From the NCBI GenBank assembly GCA_040222235.1, contig JAVKDO010000157.1, positions 1 to 64,000 on the forward strand: a stretch of DNA of 64,000 nucleotides. The letters are read 5' to 3'. Shown here one piece after another: positions 35,905 through 45,332 of the stretch. This DNA comes from UBA6059 sp040222235. Lineage in GTDB: Bacteria > Bacteroidota > Bacteroidia > Cytophagales > Cyclobacteriaceae. Made by a program: the position numbers and the translations under genes. Numbering within the stretch: position 1 is the first letter of the stretch; each line of letters starts with the position of its first letter. The notes beneath the pieces were generated by a model. It was not told where the DNA came from. It made no database searches and was given only the letters and a program-made list of their open reading frames with translations.

Positions 35905-37491
35905 CTAATTGACGTTGATAGGCAAGTCGATTGACGGATAGTTATTGATCCCTACTCTTGGCACTGAAGCACCGAATGTAGCATTGATAGCATCGATGAA
36001 CATATTAGCAGTCTCAGCATAGCCTCTAGTATTCAAGTGAACACCATCAGCTGAGAATAGTCCTGAGGGAGGCGCAAAGTCAGGAGTAACAATTACACCA
36101 TCGATCAACTGCGCACCACCAAGTGCTATCTCTAGAAAGCGGGTGTTGGCGTCTGCTAACGCTAGGCGTCCTCCAGATCCGTCTACGACTGACTGAATAG
36201 TTGCATTGAAACCCGCTATGGCCGTGAGAATAGCTTCTTGCTCAGTCTGAGTTAACCAAAAGCCATCAGCCAACGGCACAGCGACACCAATCACACTCAA
36301 AGGGTTGCCCGGTTGAGCCTCTGTTCCAAGGACTCCAGCAGCAGGTAAAGTTCCTTGCTCACCTTCCATAGACTGGCGCGCGAAGCGATATGGTTCTAAA
36401 GCAGGGCGCTGCTCTGCTGGAAAAGCACCAAGACTAACGAGAATATCCCACAATGGACCTAAATCAGTTAGGTCTGTATCCTCAATAACAATTGCATTAT
36501 TACCTATTTCAAAACCAATTTTTCTAGCAGCAGCTTCGTCTGGATCGAGTAAACCGTTTTCTGCCAAGCCATCAAGAAGTTGATTAAATCCTCCAAAACC
36601 CTGCTCTCCATTTAATAATGTAACGAGTTCCGGATCGTCAAGCGGAATAGCATCGTGCTGAATCAAGTTAAAGTACGGTACCGCCAATACATTAGGAATA
36701 TTACCCACCACACCTTTGAGGTCAGGATAAGTACCTAGCATTGTGCTGATAGATGCATTGTAGCGAAATGAGAAATCCTCCTGCGAAGTGATTGGCACTC
36801 CATTGTCATCACCGCCACCAGCAGCAAATCCAAGTACATCGTTATTACCCAACCAAAAAGCAAAGAACGTTGGCTGTGTAGCAAGTACATCACCTATTAA
36901 CGTGGAAGTCCCAGGTGCCGAAGCAAACCTTGCATAAAGTGGATTGTAAGCTGGATTTTGTGGAACATCAGGCCCCCCAGTCTCAGGGATCAGGAATTGT
37001 CCAATCTGAATTCCAGGTACAGCGAAGTTGTTAAGTGCCGCCTTATCACCTGTGAATGGTCCAGGTATTGCTCCTGGCACAACTGGTGCGGGAAGTGTAC
37101 TCTCTGTGCCATCTTCTGCAGTGAATGTCTGTAAAATTAATTTCCCTAAAACCACCCCATCTGGAGTAACCCCGGTAAATCCAGCCTCAGATAGAATGTC
37201 TGGTTGATTAAATGTCGCATCGCCACCAGCAAGTGCCAAACGGCTATTGAGGATAGCAGATAAAGAGTTTTGCTGTCCTGATGTAAATAGTGCGCCACCT
37301 TGTACACCAGCCATTAGTGAGTTGCCAATGGTTACGAACTTGGTAAAGTCCGCGCTACCGCTTTCTCCGCTTGGTGTTCCAGGATCAGTTGGAATTACTT
37401 TTACAGTATCAAATGTTTCCTGCTCGCAGGCTAGAAATGACCCGCAAACGAAAAGTGCTAAAAATGTATTTTTAATTCTAGTCATTGTCAT
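35905..37491 (-). CDS. SGNH/GDSL-type hydrolase lipoprotein
   Basis: The 528-residue product has a lipobox (SFLAC, cysteine near residue 22). The SGNH fold is shown by FVTIGNSLMAGVQGG (block I, with Asn-Ser in place of Asp-Ser), FWLGNNDVLGF (block III Asn) and DGVHLNTRGYAE (block V Asp-His). It is probably an outer-membrane esterase. It begins 7 bases after the TonB receptor stops, a receptor/lipoprotein pair suggesting that it processes the receptor's ligand. Confidence 0.83.
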   Translation of the reverse strand: MTMTRIKNTFLALFVCGSFLACEQETFDTVKVIPTDPGTPSGESGSADFTKFVTIGNSLMAGVQGGALFTSGQQNSLSAILNSRLALAGGDATFNQPDILSEAGFTGVTPDGVVLGKLILQTFTAEDGTESTLPAPVVPGAIPGPFTGDKAALNNFAVPGIQIGQFLIPETGGPDVPQNPAYNPLYARFASAPGTSTLIGDVLATQPTFFAFWLGNNDVLGFAAGGGDDNGVPITSQEDFSFRYNASISTMLGTYPDLKGVVGNIPNVLAVPYFNLIQHDAIPLDDPELVTLLNGEQGFGGFNQLLDGLAENGLLDPDEAAARKIGFEIGNNAIVIEDTDLTDLGPLWDILVSLGAFPAEQRPALEPYRFARQSMEGEQGTLPAAGVLGTEAQPGNPLSVIGVAVPLADGFWLTQTEQEAILTAIAGFNATIQSVVDGSGGRLALADANTRFLEIALGGAQLIDGVIVTPDFAPPSGLFSADGVHLNTRGYAETANMFIDAINATFGASVPRVGINNYPSIDLPINVN

Positions 37492-37498
37492 CTCTTTA

Positions 37499-40312
37499 TT
37501 AGTTCAAGAATTCGTCAAAAGTAAGAGCGATGAAGTATTGCTGACCAACGAAGGGTGCACCTGCGTTAGTTCTGTAGTCACCACCACCGATGTTTTGAGC
37601 ACCGACTTTTACGATAGTTTTGAGCGACTCCAATTTGTAATTGACTTGCGCATCAAACACACCAAACTCTGGCACAAACCAGTCTCCGAATGATGACTCC
37701 CAGAGGAATCCTTCCTGCCATCTGTAGCTAGCGCTAAACCCAAAATTCTTGAATAGCTCTCTATTAGCAACAGTCACACTGAATCTGTTATTTGGAGTAT
37801 TGAACCCGGCAATAAAGTCACGACCCTCTACACGCTCAACATCAAAGTCCGCATAGCTATAGTTACCACTCAAAGTAAAGTTGTCAAACCAGCTCCAGGT
37901 TGCACCAATACCAACTCCGTAAGAATTAATAGTTTCTGGAGAGTTAACATAAGGTCTCCATGGAGCACCTGCGGCAATGGGATTGCCCTGATGCTGAGTA
38001 GGCAGTTTTGACCTGATATTTTCAGACCCTAGGAAGTCCGTGTAGGTGGTGTTGTAGTAGTTCACGTCCAAAAGCAACTTATTGTTAATTACTCCCTTGT
38101 ACCCAATCTCGAATGAAGTCAACTGCTCTGGCTGAGCGTAAGGAACATTGGCTGTTGCTAATAGAGATGCGTCACCTCCAGTAGGAGTGCCATCAGCCGC
38201 TAGACTACCTCCAGAAGCGATATAGGCTTGGTATGAATCTTCAGTATAAGCACCGCCATTATGGATGCCATATCTAGCGGCATTCGACTCGACACTACCT
38301 ATGAGTGTTCCAGCACTACTAGGGAAGTAAATAAACTGAGCTTGAGTATCAGGGTTTCTAAAACCTGTTTGGAAGCTAGCTCTGAAATTTTGAGTCTCGC
38401 TAGCTGAGTATACTGCTGATACTCTAGGAGTAATCTGACCATCGAAGTTTTCGTTCTTGTCAAATCTCAATGAAGCAGTCAACTTCAACTTATCTTGCGC
38501 TAGACGCTTACCCACCTGGGTATAGAATCCAAATTCATTGATTCCAATTCTATCGAAATTTATTCCGTCCTCAGGACCTTCGTTAAATATCGTGCCATTA
38601 GAGAATAGATCGTATCTTCTAAAGTTACCACCAACCTGCAACTCTACTGCGGTGATTTGATTCTTGAAGTTGTAGTTAAATTCTCCATGCCATAGCTTGG
38701 AGTTATCCTCAAAACCTGCGCCTGCAGGATTTTTTTGGAAAAGGTCATTTCTTACTGCGTCAACAGTATTCTGATAGGCGTCTGTACCTGCAGCTGGAAT
38801 ATTCCTATCTGCAAATCCTCTAGCCACCTGGTGAGCGATATCCTCATTGCCCGCAGGAGTTGGACCTCCAGTAAAGTTACTACCGTAACCCTGAATCGTC
38901 AGTAAGTAGGCTTGTAGATAGTCAGGTACCCATTGCGTAGCTGAAGGAGCAAACCGCTCATTGACAAACCCACCGAGTGCCGATGCATTCCAAGAATCAC
39001 CATCGTCAGTTACAGAGTGATATCCACGAACAAAGAAATTGTCCGCTTTCAACTCTAATTTGTAAAACTCTTGCGAGAAGTCTCTCAGCGCATATTTCTC
39101 AGCACCTTGATAGATTGAACTACCCTGACCTCTTCTGAAGACACCAATTGCCTCAATGTCGTCAGTTACTCTATAGTGAGCCGCCACATCATACTTGAGA
39201 TTCTCAGCTACATAGTCATCCATTAGATCTTCTTCACGAAGGCCAGTTCTTCTAAGGTCTAGCACACCTAGGCCAGCGTATTGAGGACCAGCAGCGGCCA
39301 TTGGCACTACGATTTGAGTCTCGTCTCCATAGAGATTGAGTCCATCAAAATTAGGCTCACCAGTAAGGTCAACTCTAGAATCAGGGCGAAATCTATCTGT
39401 AGTGTAGTCATTGCCCACCCAGTCTTGAGCATCAGAATAGGTAAGGTTAACTTTGAAAGCAAACTTGTTATTGAACGCTTTTGCATAGCGAAGAGACACA
39501 GAGCCCATACCATAGGTTTCATTATTCTGTGCATCTGAAGTAGTAATACCTGTTCTGACTTGGGCACTTAAACCTTGGTACTCAAATGGACTCTTTGAAG
39601 TCATAAGCAAGATACCGTTGAAAGCGTTCGGGCCGTACAGCGCAGATGCCGCACCAGGTACGAGTTCCATGCCTTCCGCATCAAGCTCGCTCATGCCTAC
39701 CAGGTTTCCGGTAGGGAAGTTGAGTAGAGGTGCAGAACTGTCCATACCATCAACTAACTGAACGAATCTTACGTTGGCGATTGTAGCAAAACCTCTAGTA
39801 TTAACGGAGGGAAAGTTAAGGCTGCCGCTATTTACAGCTACACCCTTTACATTGGCTAACGCCTCGTAGAAATTGGCGGTTGGTGCTTGCTGGATGGCAA
39901 GGATATCCACTCGCTCAACCGTCACAGGTGACTCAAGAAAGCTTTCCTCAACCCTAGAAGCTGAAACAACCACTTCCTGGCCCATGAGCACCGACTCACT
40001 CATTGAAATATTGAGTCCAGAGACGTTCTCACTTGTGATATCAATTTCTTGTGTTTCATAGCCCACAATGGAAAAGACCAAAGTAATGGGCGGGGGAGAA
40101 CTAATATTTAATCTAAAGTTTCCCTGCGTGTCTGAAATAGTGCCTGTCACCTTTCCTTTCACGATGATGTTAACGCCAATTAAGGCTTCATCGTCATCGG
40201 TCACATTACCCGACACCACTGTCTGTTGTGCCATGGCTTGGTAGCCGATGAAGGTGATAAGCGCCAAAAGACTCAACGCTTTGTTAGTAAAGTTTTTTAT
40301 CATACTCTTCAT
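37499..40312 (-). CDS. TonB-dependent outer-membrane receptor
   Basis: From the ATG at 40310-40312 the product is about 937 residues with a signal peptide ending near AMAQQ. It has the carboxypeptidase-regulatory beta-sandwich (SGNVTDDDEALIGVNIIV), a plug domain (VEESFLESPVTVERVD to GPNAFNGILLMTSK) and a long barrel ending ALTFDEFLN. It is paired with the SGNH lipoprotein downstream. The barrel repeatedly uses Tyr/Trp at strand ends. The ligand is unknown, possibly an esterified lipid or glycan. The longer frame to 40375 is unlikely to be used. One CCTACCGGAA word lies on the coding strand at 39706-39715. Confidence 0.87.
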   Translation of the reverse strand: MKSMIKNFTNKALSLLALITFIGYQAMAQQTVVSGNVTDDDEALIGVNIIVKGKVTGTISDTQGNFRLNISSPPPITLVFSIVGYETQEIDITSENVSGLNISMSESVLMGQEVVVSASRVEESFLESPVTVERVDILAIQQAPTANFYEALANVKGVAVNSGSLNFPSVNTRGFATIANVRFVQLVDGMDSSAPLLNFPTGNLVGMSELDAEGMELVPGAASALYGPNAFNGILLMTSKSPFEYQGLSAQVRTGITTSDAQNNETYGMGSVSLRYAKAFNNKFAFKVNLTYSDAQDWVGNDYTTDRFRPDSRVDLTGEPNFDGLNLYGDETQIVVPMAAAGPQYAGLGVLDLRRTGLREEDLMDDYVAENLKYDVAAHYRVTDDIEAIGVFRRGQGSSIYQGAEKYALRDFSQEFYKLELKADNFFVRGYHSVTDDGDSWNASALGGFVNERFAPSATQWVPDYLQAYLLTIQGYGSNFTGGPTPAGNEDIAHQVARGFADRNIPAAGTDAYQNTVDAVRNDLFQKNPAGAGFEDNSKLWHGEFNYNFKNQITAVELQVGGNFRRYDLFSNGTIFNEGPEDGINFDRIGINEFGFYTQVGKRLAQDKLKLTASLRFDKNENFDGQITPRVSAVYSASETQNFRASFQTGFRNPDTQAQFIYFPSSAGTLIGSVESNAARYGIHNGGAYTEDSYQAYIASGGSLAADGTPTGGDASLLATANVPYAQPEQLTSFEIGYKGVINNKLLLDVNYYNTTYTDFLGSENIRSKLPTQHQGNPIAAGAPWRPYVNSPETINSYGVGIGATWSWFDNFTLSGNYSYADFDVERVEGRDFIAGFNTPNNRFSVTVANRELFKNFGFSASYRWQEGFLWESSFGDWFVPEFGVFDAQVNYKLESLKTIVKVGAQNIGGGDYRTNAGAPFVGQQYFIALTFDEFLN

Positions 40313-40544
40313 GCTTAATGGTTTTGTGTGATTACTACTCGCTCCAATATCGAATTGTTTAATTTTCAATATCATGTAAAATAATTAAAAAACCCTCATT
40401 CCAGCCGTTCTCATTCTCTATTTTTTTGTATTATTTTCAAAATACTCTGCATACCTAATTGTTCAAAAGCATAACCAAATCGCTTCATTGTTGCAGAATT
40501 CGCAAAATCCACAAACAGTCTTTTTGTACTTTTCAAATTTGGCA

Positions 40545-40569
40545 CAAAAAAAGCCTGACATGCAGGCTT
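40545..40569 (-). terminator. Terminator of gldC
   Basis: AAGCCTG and CAGGCTT form a 7-bp stem with a 5-nt loop (40551-40569). The minus transcript then enters a U-run read from the A-run at 40545-40550. It lies 22 bp after the gldC stop. The remainder of 40376-40544 is AT-rich promoter-type sequence for the receptor gene. Confidence 0.75.
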
Positions 40570-40590
40570 CAATTTCAGAGTAGTTAGAGG

Positions 40591-40926
40591 TTAAGATTTG
40601 GGAGCGTCTTGTATATACTTCACAAGACGATCACACAGACTGTTCATTTCTCCTGCCATGTATTCGTCACCGGTGGAGGATAATAAGCTTTGAGCTAACC
40701 CGCCGATACAGTCCACATAGAACTTTTTCATATCATCGACAGGCATGTCTTTAGACCAAAGATCAATGCGCATTGTATTTTGATTGAACTGATCCCAGAG
40801 CCCGATGCTTATGGCTTTTGTCTCACTAGGTCCATCACCACCTTTATCATCTGCATCCCAGGTGATTTTCTCTGGGACATTGCTATCATCAAGTTCTACC
40901 GTGAAATTGATATTTGACTTCTTCAT
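40591..40926 (-). CDS. gldC: Gliding motility protein GldC
   Basis: A 111-residue cytoplasmic protein recognised by NFTVELDDSNVPEKITWDA, KAISIGLWDQFNQNTMRIDLW and MNSLCDRLVKYI. GldC is found across gliding Bacteroidetes; in Flavobacterium it stabilises or assists GldB function rather than forming the motor itself. No gldB is adjacent. Its presence with porX indicates a type IX secretion/gliding-capable lineage. Confidence 0.9.
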   Translation of the reverse strand: MKKSNINFTVELDDSNVPEKITWDADDKGGDGPSETKAISIGLWDQFNQNTMRIDLWSKDMPVDDMKKFYVDCIGGLAQSLLSSTGDEYMAGEMNSLCDRLVKYIQDAPKS

Positions 40927-40978
40927 TTCTTAGTTATTTAAATCTATCGTGATTTTCTTGATTGGTAAACTGTAAGGT

Positions 40979-41908
40979 CTATGCAGAGAGTATGGCCTGG
41001 GCTTTTTGTTTATCTAAGGACAGCTGATCTCGCAATCCATTGATATCAGAGAATTTCGTTTCTTCTCTTATCATCTCCACAAATGACACAGTAACCTCTT
41101 GACCATAAATGTCTTGTTGAAAATCAAATATATGAGCTTCAATTTTTCGTTCTGAGCCATCAACTGTTGGGCGTACACCGATATTCATCATTCCTTCAAA
41201 GATTCGGTCCTCAACGACTACTCTCACCGCATAGGCCCCATCTGTCGGGATAAGCTTGTAGCTTTCCTGAATCTGAATGTTAGCGGTAGGGTAACCTAAT
41301 TCCCTTCCTAGTCTAGCGCCTGAGACTACCTTACCAGTAATCGAATAATGCCTACCCAGATAATTTGTGGCGTTTTTGATGTCTCCAGTGAGTAGTGCAG
41401 TTCGGATCTTAGTGGAACTGACACTCACATCATCTATTTCTTGCTTAGGAATTTCCTCAACTTGGAAGCCAAACTTACCTTCATTGGTCTTTAGGTAGTC
41501 AAAACCACCCTCACGATTTTTTCCAAACCTATGGTCATACCCAATGACCAAATGTCTTGTGCCAATTTTGTCTACTAGTACTTTTTGCGTGAACTCTTCT
41601 GAGGTAAGTTGACTAAACTCCGTAGTAAAAGGGATCTTAACTATATAGTCGAAACCTACAGATCTCATCAATTCCGCCTTCTCCTCAAATGTGCTCAGCA
41701 ACTTGAGCTTGTCATCGTCAGGAGATAGAATAAATCTAGGGTGAGGCCAGAAGGTAACCAACACGCTCTCACCGTTATGCTTGGAGGCCAGACTGGTCAC
41801 TCTTTTGAGTATTTTTTGATGACCGAAGTGCACCCCATCGAAGGTGCCGATGGTTACTACAGCATTATTGGGTTGAGGGAATTCCTTTTCTCCTTCGATG
41901 ATATTCAT
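40979..41908 (-). CDS. ribF: Bifunctional riboflavin kinase / FAD synthetase
   Basis: The 309-residue enzyme makes FMN and then FAD. The N-terminal nucleotidyl transferase domain has VVTIGTFDGVHFGHQKIL and VIGYDHRFGKNREG. The C-terminal kinase domain has RLGRELGYPTANI and GMMNIGVRPTVDG. The length is standard. Its start overlaps the truB stop by 4 bases, as in many bacteria. Confidence 0.95.
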   Translation of the reverse strand: MNIIEGEKEFPQPNNAVVTIGTFDGVHFGHQKILKRVTSLASKHNGESVLVTFWPHPRFILSPDDDKLKLLSTFEEKAELMRSVGFDYIVKIPFTTEFSQLTSEEFTQKVLVDKIGTRHLVIGYDHRFGKNREGGFDYLKTNEGKFGFQVEEIPKQEIDDVSVSSTKIRTALLTGDIKNATNYLGRHYSITGKVVSGARLGRELGYPTANIQIQESYKLIPTDGAYAVRVVVEDRIFEGMMNIGVRPTVDGSERKIEAHIFDFQQDIYGQEVTVSFVEMIREETKFSDINGLRDQLSLDKQKAQAILSA

Positions 41909-42591
41909 GCAGAGGCGTTTATCTGATCAACGAAAGCTTCTAAGTTCCATGCTTCACTTAACCGATAGTCACCGATTCTTGTTCGTTCCAGCCTACTAAG
42001 ATGTGCTCCAACACCTAGTTTTACTCCCAAATCATGCGCCATACTCCTGATGTATGTGCCCTTACTACACACTATTCTGAAGTCAACTTTTGGAAGGTCA
42101 ACATTAGTAATTTCAAACTCTTTGACCTCAACCGAACGAGGTTCTAGCTTTATCTCCTTCTTCTGCCTGGCTTTTTTATATGCTGGAACCCCATCCTTTT
42201 TGATAGCTGAGTAGATTGGTGGTACCTGCTGGATATGTCCGGTCATTGATGTAACGGCTGCTTCTATCATTTCTGAAGTTACATGCGCACAGTTTTGCTC
42301 AGTATCAAATTCAGTTTCTAGATCGTAAGAAGGGGTGGTTTTACCTAGGGTAAAGGTGCCTTGATATTCCTTCTCGGCCTCTTGGTAGGTGTTGATCTGC
42401 TTAGTCATTTTACCCGTGCACAGAATCAATAATCCTGTGGCTAAGGGATCCAACGTACCTGCATGGCCTATTTTTTTAACCTTCAGTAGATAACGAAGCT
42501 TTTTCACTACATCAAAACTGGTCCAGGTCAAGGGCTTATCAATGAGAAGAGCGGCTCCTGAGCCATATTCCTCGAGAGAGAGTACTTTCAT
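41905..42591 (-). CDS. truB: tRNA pseudouridine-55 synthase
   Basis: It makes pseudouridine 55 in the T-loop of tRNA. The catalytic aspartate is D48 in IGHAGTLDPLATGLL, and KEYQGTFTLGKTTPSYD and SKGTYIRSMAHDLG are intact. At 228 residues it lacks the C-terminal PUA domain of the E. coli enzyme, which is usual in Bacteroidetes. It is coupled to ribF. Confidence 0.95.
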   Translation of the reverse strand: MKVLSLEEYGSGAALLIDKPLTWTSFDVVKKLRYLLKVKKIGHAGTLDPLATGLLILCTGKMTKQINTYQEAEKEYQGTFTLGKTTPSYDLETEFDTEQNCAHVTSEMIEAAVTSMTGHIQQVPPIYSAIKKDGVPAYKKARQKKEIKLEPRSVEVKEFEITNVDLPKVDFRIVCSKGTYIRSMAHDLGVKLGVGAHLSRLERTRIGDYRLSEAWNLEAFVDQINASA

Positions 42592-42609
42592 AAACGCCGT
42601 GGGTGAATC

Positions 42610-42837
42610 TTACTCCTGCTCCCGCTTAGGCTTATGAAAAATAGCGAAGAACTCTATTACAAACCCTGCCATCACGACAATAGGACCCAGGGTTAATCCA
42701 AGAAAACCAAAGCCATACGGTTCGGAATCCAACGTCATGATAATGAATCCTACGAATAACGTGGCAATACCTACCAACATGATCATATAGTTCGTTTTGC
42801 CAAAAGCTAGTTTGTCTTTATTGCTCATAGTATTCAA
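42610..42837 (-). CDS. DUF3098 small membrane protein
   Basis: A 75-residue protein with two membrane helices (NYMIMLVGIATLFVGFIIM and LTLGPIVVMAGFVIEFFAIF) and the family motif KLAFGKTNY. Function unknown; it is conserved beside ftsX in Bacteroidetes and is presumed to act with cell-envelope synthesis. It overlaps the ftsX stop by 4 bases. The undecaprenyl-diphosphatase gene that often follows it is absent here. Confidence 0.85.
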   Translation of the reverse strand: MNTMSNKDKLAFGKTNYMIMLVGIATLFVGFIIMTLDSEPYGFGFLGLTLGPIVVMAGFVIEFFAIFHKPKREQE

Positions 42838-43730
42838 TATAATTCGTCCAATGACATTTTCAGATATTTCTTAACGGCTCTGTAAGTACTTAGGAAACCA
42901 ACAAGTACCCCAATAAGTAAAAGTCCTCCCATCAACATCAATAAACGCTGATTATCCTGTAGCTGTTCCAAATCTTGAATATTTGCATTTGCAGTCGAGA
43001 GAAGAACAAACAGCAGAGATGATGCGAGGAGACCTGAGAGTAGGCCGTAGAATGCAGCTCTCGTCAAAAATGGCTTTTGAATAAAGCTTGACGTGGCGCC
43101 AACAAGTTGCATACTTCTGATCAGGAATCGTTGAGAAAACAAGGCCAGCTTGATTGTATTATTGATAAGTACGACAACTGTAATCAACAAAATTGAAGCA
43201 AAACCTAGCAAGATCAAGCTGAGCTTAGTCAAATTCTCATTGATACTCTCTATTAGACTTTCGGCATAAACTACTTCATAAACGCTGAGTTCTCTTTCCA
43301 GATCGGACTTAATCGATGAAAGCTTATCCGCGCCATGAAAATCGGGATGGACTTTCACAACATAAAGATCCCGAAGCGGATTGTCTCCCAGGAAGTTGAC
43401 AAAGTCTTCTCCCGTCTCTTCTACGAATTGTTGGGCAGCTTCTTCTTTTGAGATGAAAGTGATTCCTGAGTTCTCTTCTGAATTCAGTATGTATTCTTTG
43501 GTAGAGAGTGTCTTCTGAATTCTGATGCGATCATTTTCTGAGACCTCTCGGTTCAGGTATACCTGCAGCTCAATATTTTCGGTAATGATCTCCTTGAGCT
43601 TATTTGTGTGCAGTGCCAGTAGTCCAAAAATACCAATAACAAACAGCGCTAAGGTGATGCTGAAGATCACACTGGCAAACGGATAGCTACCGAGTTTCTT
43701 CTTTTTTTTGTATTTGGTTTCTGCGCCCAT
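42834..43730 (-). CDS. ftsX: Cell division protein FtsX
   Basis: The 298-residue integral membrane protein has a cytoplasmic N-terminus (KYKKKKKLGSYPFASVIFS), one membrane helix, a periplasmic domain (about 60-170) and three more helices at the C-terminal FtsX domain (FLIRSMQLVGATSSFIQKPF). With the ATPase FtsE it controls peptidoglycan hydrolases at the septum. ftsE is not in the window. A terminator separates it from the sigma operon upstream. Confidence 0.9.
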   Translation of the reverse strand: MGAETKYKKKKKLGSYPFASVIFSITLALFVIGIFGLLALHTNKLKEIITENIELQVYLNREVSENDRIRIQKTLSTKEYILNSEENSGITFISKEEAAQQFVEETGEDFVNFLGDNPLRDLYVVKVHPDFHGADKLSSIKSDLERELSVYEVVYAESLIESINENLTKLSLILLGFASILLITVVVLINNTIKLALFSQRFLIRSMQLVGATSSFIQKPFLTRAAFYGLLSGLLASSLLFVLLSTANANIQDLEQLQDNQRLLMLMGGLLLIGVLVGFLSTYRAVKKYLKMSLDELY

Positions 43731-43776
43731 AAATCAACTTCCCAAAATTAGCTGAAAAAAACGGGCTAGAATAAAA

Positions 43777-43801
43777 AAAGGCGTTTGATCAAAACGCCTT
43801 T
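43777..43801 (-). terminator. Terminator that contains the stop codon of the anti-sigma gene
   Basis: A 10-bp stem (AAAGGCGTTT and its complement) encloses a 5-nt loop. The minus transcript ends in a U-run from the A-run at 43773-43779. The TGA stop of the 43789-44676 gene falls at the stem-loop border, so translation runs into the hairpin. Confidence 0.8.
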
Positions 43802-44676
43802 TCTTCTTTAAGTATTTCTAATTCTTTGATTAGGTCTTTGTCTCCTATCGGAATAAGTGGTTTAACGCCCTTGATAGGATTTTTCAATTGATAGAATTCA
43901 CCCTCGTATGAGAGGTAGGTCACTCGACCTGATTTACCGTGCACTTCTAGTATATCGTAAGGTATGCCTTTGAAATCCCCATACAGATACAGTTTATTGC
44001 TGTGGTACTTGTAGTGGAAAGGATACTTCTCATCGCGTACGTTTTCGATCTCTGTTGCATCCTCAGTTGTATTGGTGATGACATCAGGATTAGTGTCGAG
44101 TTCAGGAGATTTAATGGTTTCTTCTTCAAAAAGCTCAGTGACACTTGGAGGAACTACTTCAGGAGCCAATAATTCAGCTTCTATAGTCTCGTCAGCGAGC
44201 ATTGGTTCGACTTCTGTAGAGACAGTCAATGGTAAGCTTTGAATACCCTTGAGATCAAACTTCTGAATCTTATCAGGCCCTTGAGCTACAGTGGTGCTAC
44301 CCAGGTCAATGGTCTCAACCTTAGATGGAATCAAGTCAATACTATTACGTAAGTCTTCATTTTGATCAGACAGCAATAAATAACCACTTACACCAAGGAG
44401 CGTGGCGGTGATAGCAGCGCCTCCTAACTTAAGAAGTCCGGTAGCGGTGAGTCCGCCTACGAGTATTGGCTCTATTGGAAGTGCGTCGAGTCTCATTTTA
44501 AGTTCGGCTTTTCTCACAGTTTGCAGCTGATTCACCAAATCTTGTTGAAATTCAAAGTCCGAGCCAAGCGCTGGATCTCCTTGAATCTGCTGTAAAGCCT
44601 TATCGGCTTCTTCACCAGAGATGCGTCCTGAAACCAGGTCGTCGATTAAGTTTTCTTTATTGAAATTACTTTCCAT
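43789..44676 (-). CDS. Putative anti-sigma factor, membrane-spanning
   Basis: The 295-residue protein lies 3 bases after an ECF sigma gene. The N-terminal cytoplasmic part (residues 1-75: NKENLIDDLVSGRISGEEAD, LVNQLQTVRKAELKMRLDAL) has the helical look of a sigma-binding domain. A membrane helix follows (LLKLGGAAITATLLGVSGYL), then an acidic proline- and threonine-rich stretch and a small C-terminal beta domain (YLYGDFKGIPYDILEVHGKSG). Domain order and position argue for an anti-sigma factor, but no classical zinc motif was seen. Confidence 0.65.
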   Translation of the reverse strand: MESNFNKENLIDDLVSGRISGEEADKALQQIQGDPALGSDFEFQQDLVNQLQTVRKAELKMRLDALPIEPILVGGLTATGLLKLGGAAITATLLGVSGYLLLSDQNEDLRNSIDLIPSKVETIDLGSTTVAQGPDKIQKFDLKGIQSLPLTVSTEVEPMLADETIEAELLAPEVVPPSVTELFEEETIKSPELDTNPDVITNTTEDATEIENVRDEKYPFHYKYHSNKLYLYGDFKGIPYDILEVHGKSGRVTYLSYEGEFYQLKNPIKGVKPLIPIGDKDLIKELEILKEEKAF

Positions 44677-44679
44677 AGA

Positions 44680-45222
44680 CTAATCCAGAAAATCGCTAGC
44701 AGAATATTGACTTTTCACCATACTGTCTAGCTTCTTTTTACACTTATATTTTTTGGTCTTTGCCGTATCTGTATTCGCAAAGTCCAACTTCTCAGCGATA
44801 TCTGCCATTGACATCCCATCGAAGTAGTAATAAGTGAGAATCTTTCTGCACGTATCTCCGAGGGCATTAATGCACTCATTGATAATCCTTACCTTCTCAT
44901 TTTTGTCATGCTCCGGATGAATCTCTTCATCTTTCATTTCTTCATCAGAGAATCTTCCCTTTCGGTCCAATTCCTTTCTCCAGAGGTTAAGACAGATACT
45001 ATAAATGAAAGTGCTAATCTTTGAAGTCAATACTAGCTTACCACTAATCGCTTTCTGCCAAAAGGCCAAAAGCGCTTCTTGGTAAATGTCCTTGGCTTCA
45101 TCTTCCGTCCCATTATTTGACAAAACGATGCGAGTCATCATCCGGTAATACTTCTTGTAGAGGTAGTCCAGCGCTTTCTCGTCCCCTTTGCTAATACGGG
45201 TCAGAATTTCACTATCCTTCAT
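44680..45222 (-). CDS. RNA polymerase sigma factor, ECF subfamily
   Basis: The 180-residue protein has sigma region 2 (KALDYLYKKYYRMMTRIV, DEAKDIYQEALLAFWQKAI) and region 4 (CRKILTYYYFDGMSMADIAEKLDF, a helix-turn-helix). Regions 1.1 and 3 are lacking, as in ECF sigmas. It is the first gene of a two-gene unit with the putative anti-sigma. The signal sensed is unknown. Confidence 0.9.
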   Translation of the reverse strand: MKDSEILTRISKGDEKALDYLYKKYYRMMTRIVLSNNGTEDEAKDIYQEALLAFWQKAISGKLVLTSKISTFIYSICLNLWRKELDRKGRFSDEEMKDEEIHPEHDKNEKVRIINECINALGDTCRKILTYYYFDGMSMADIAEKLDFANTDTAKTKKYKCKKKLDSMVKSQYSASDFLD

Positions 45223-45332
45223 TAAAAAAAGCCGTTGCTTTTGGTTTGTATACCCAATATATCAAAATAGTAACCGCAAAATGGATTATTTCCTTAATTG
45301 TGGTATTAATGTAAGAAATAATTGAATTTAAA

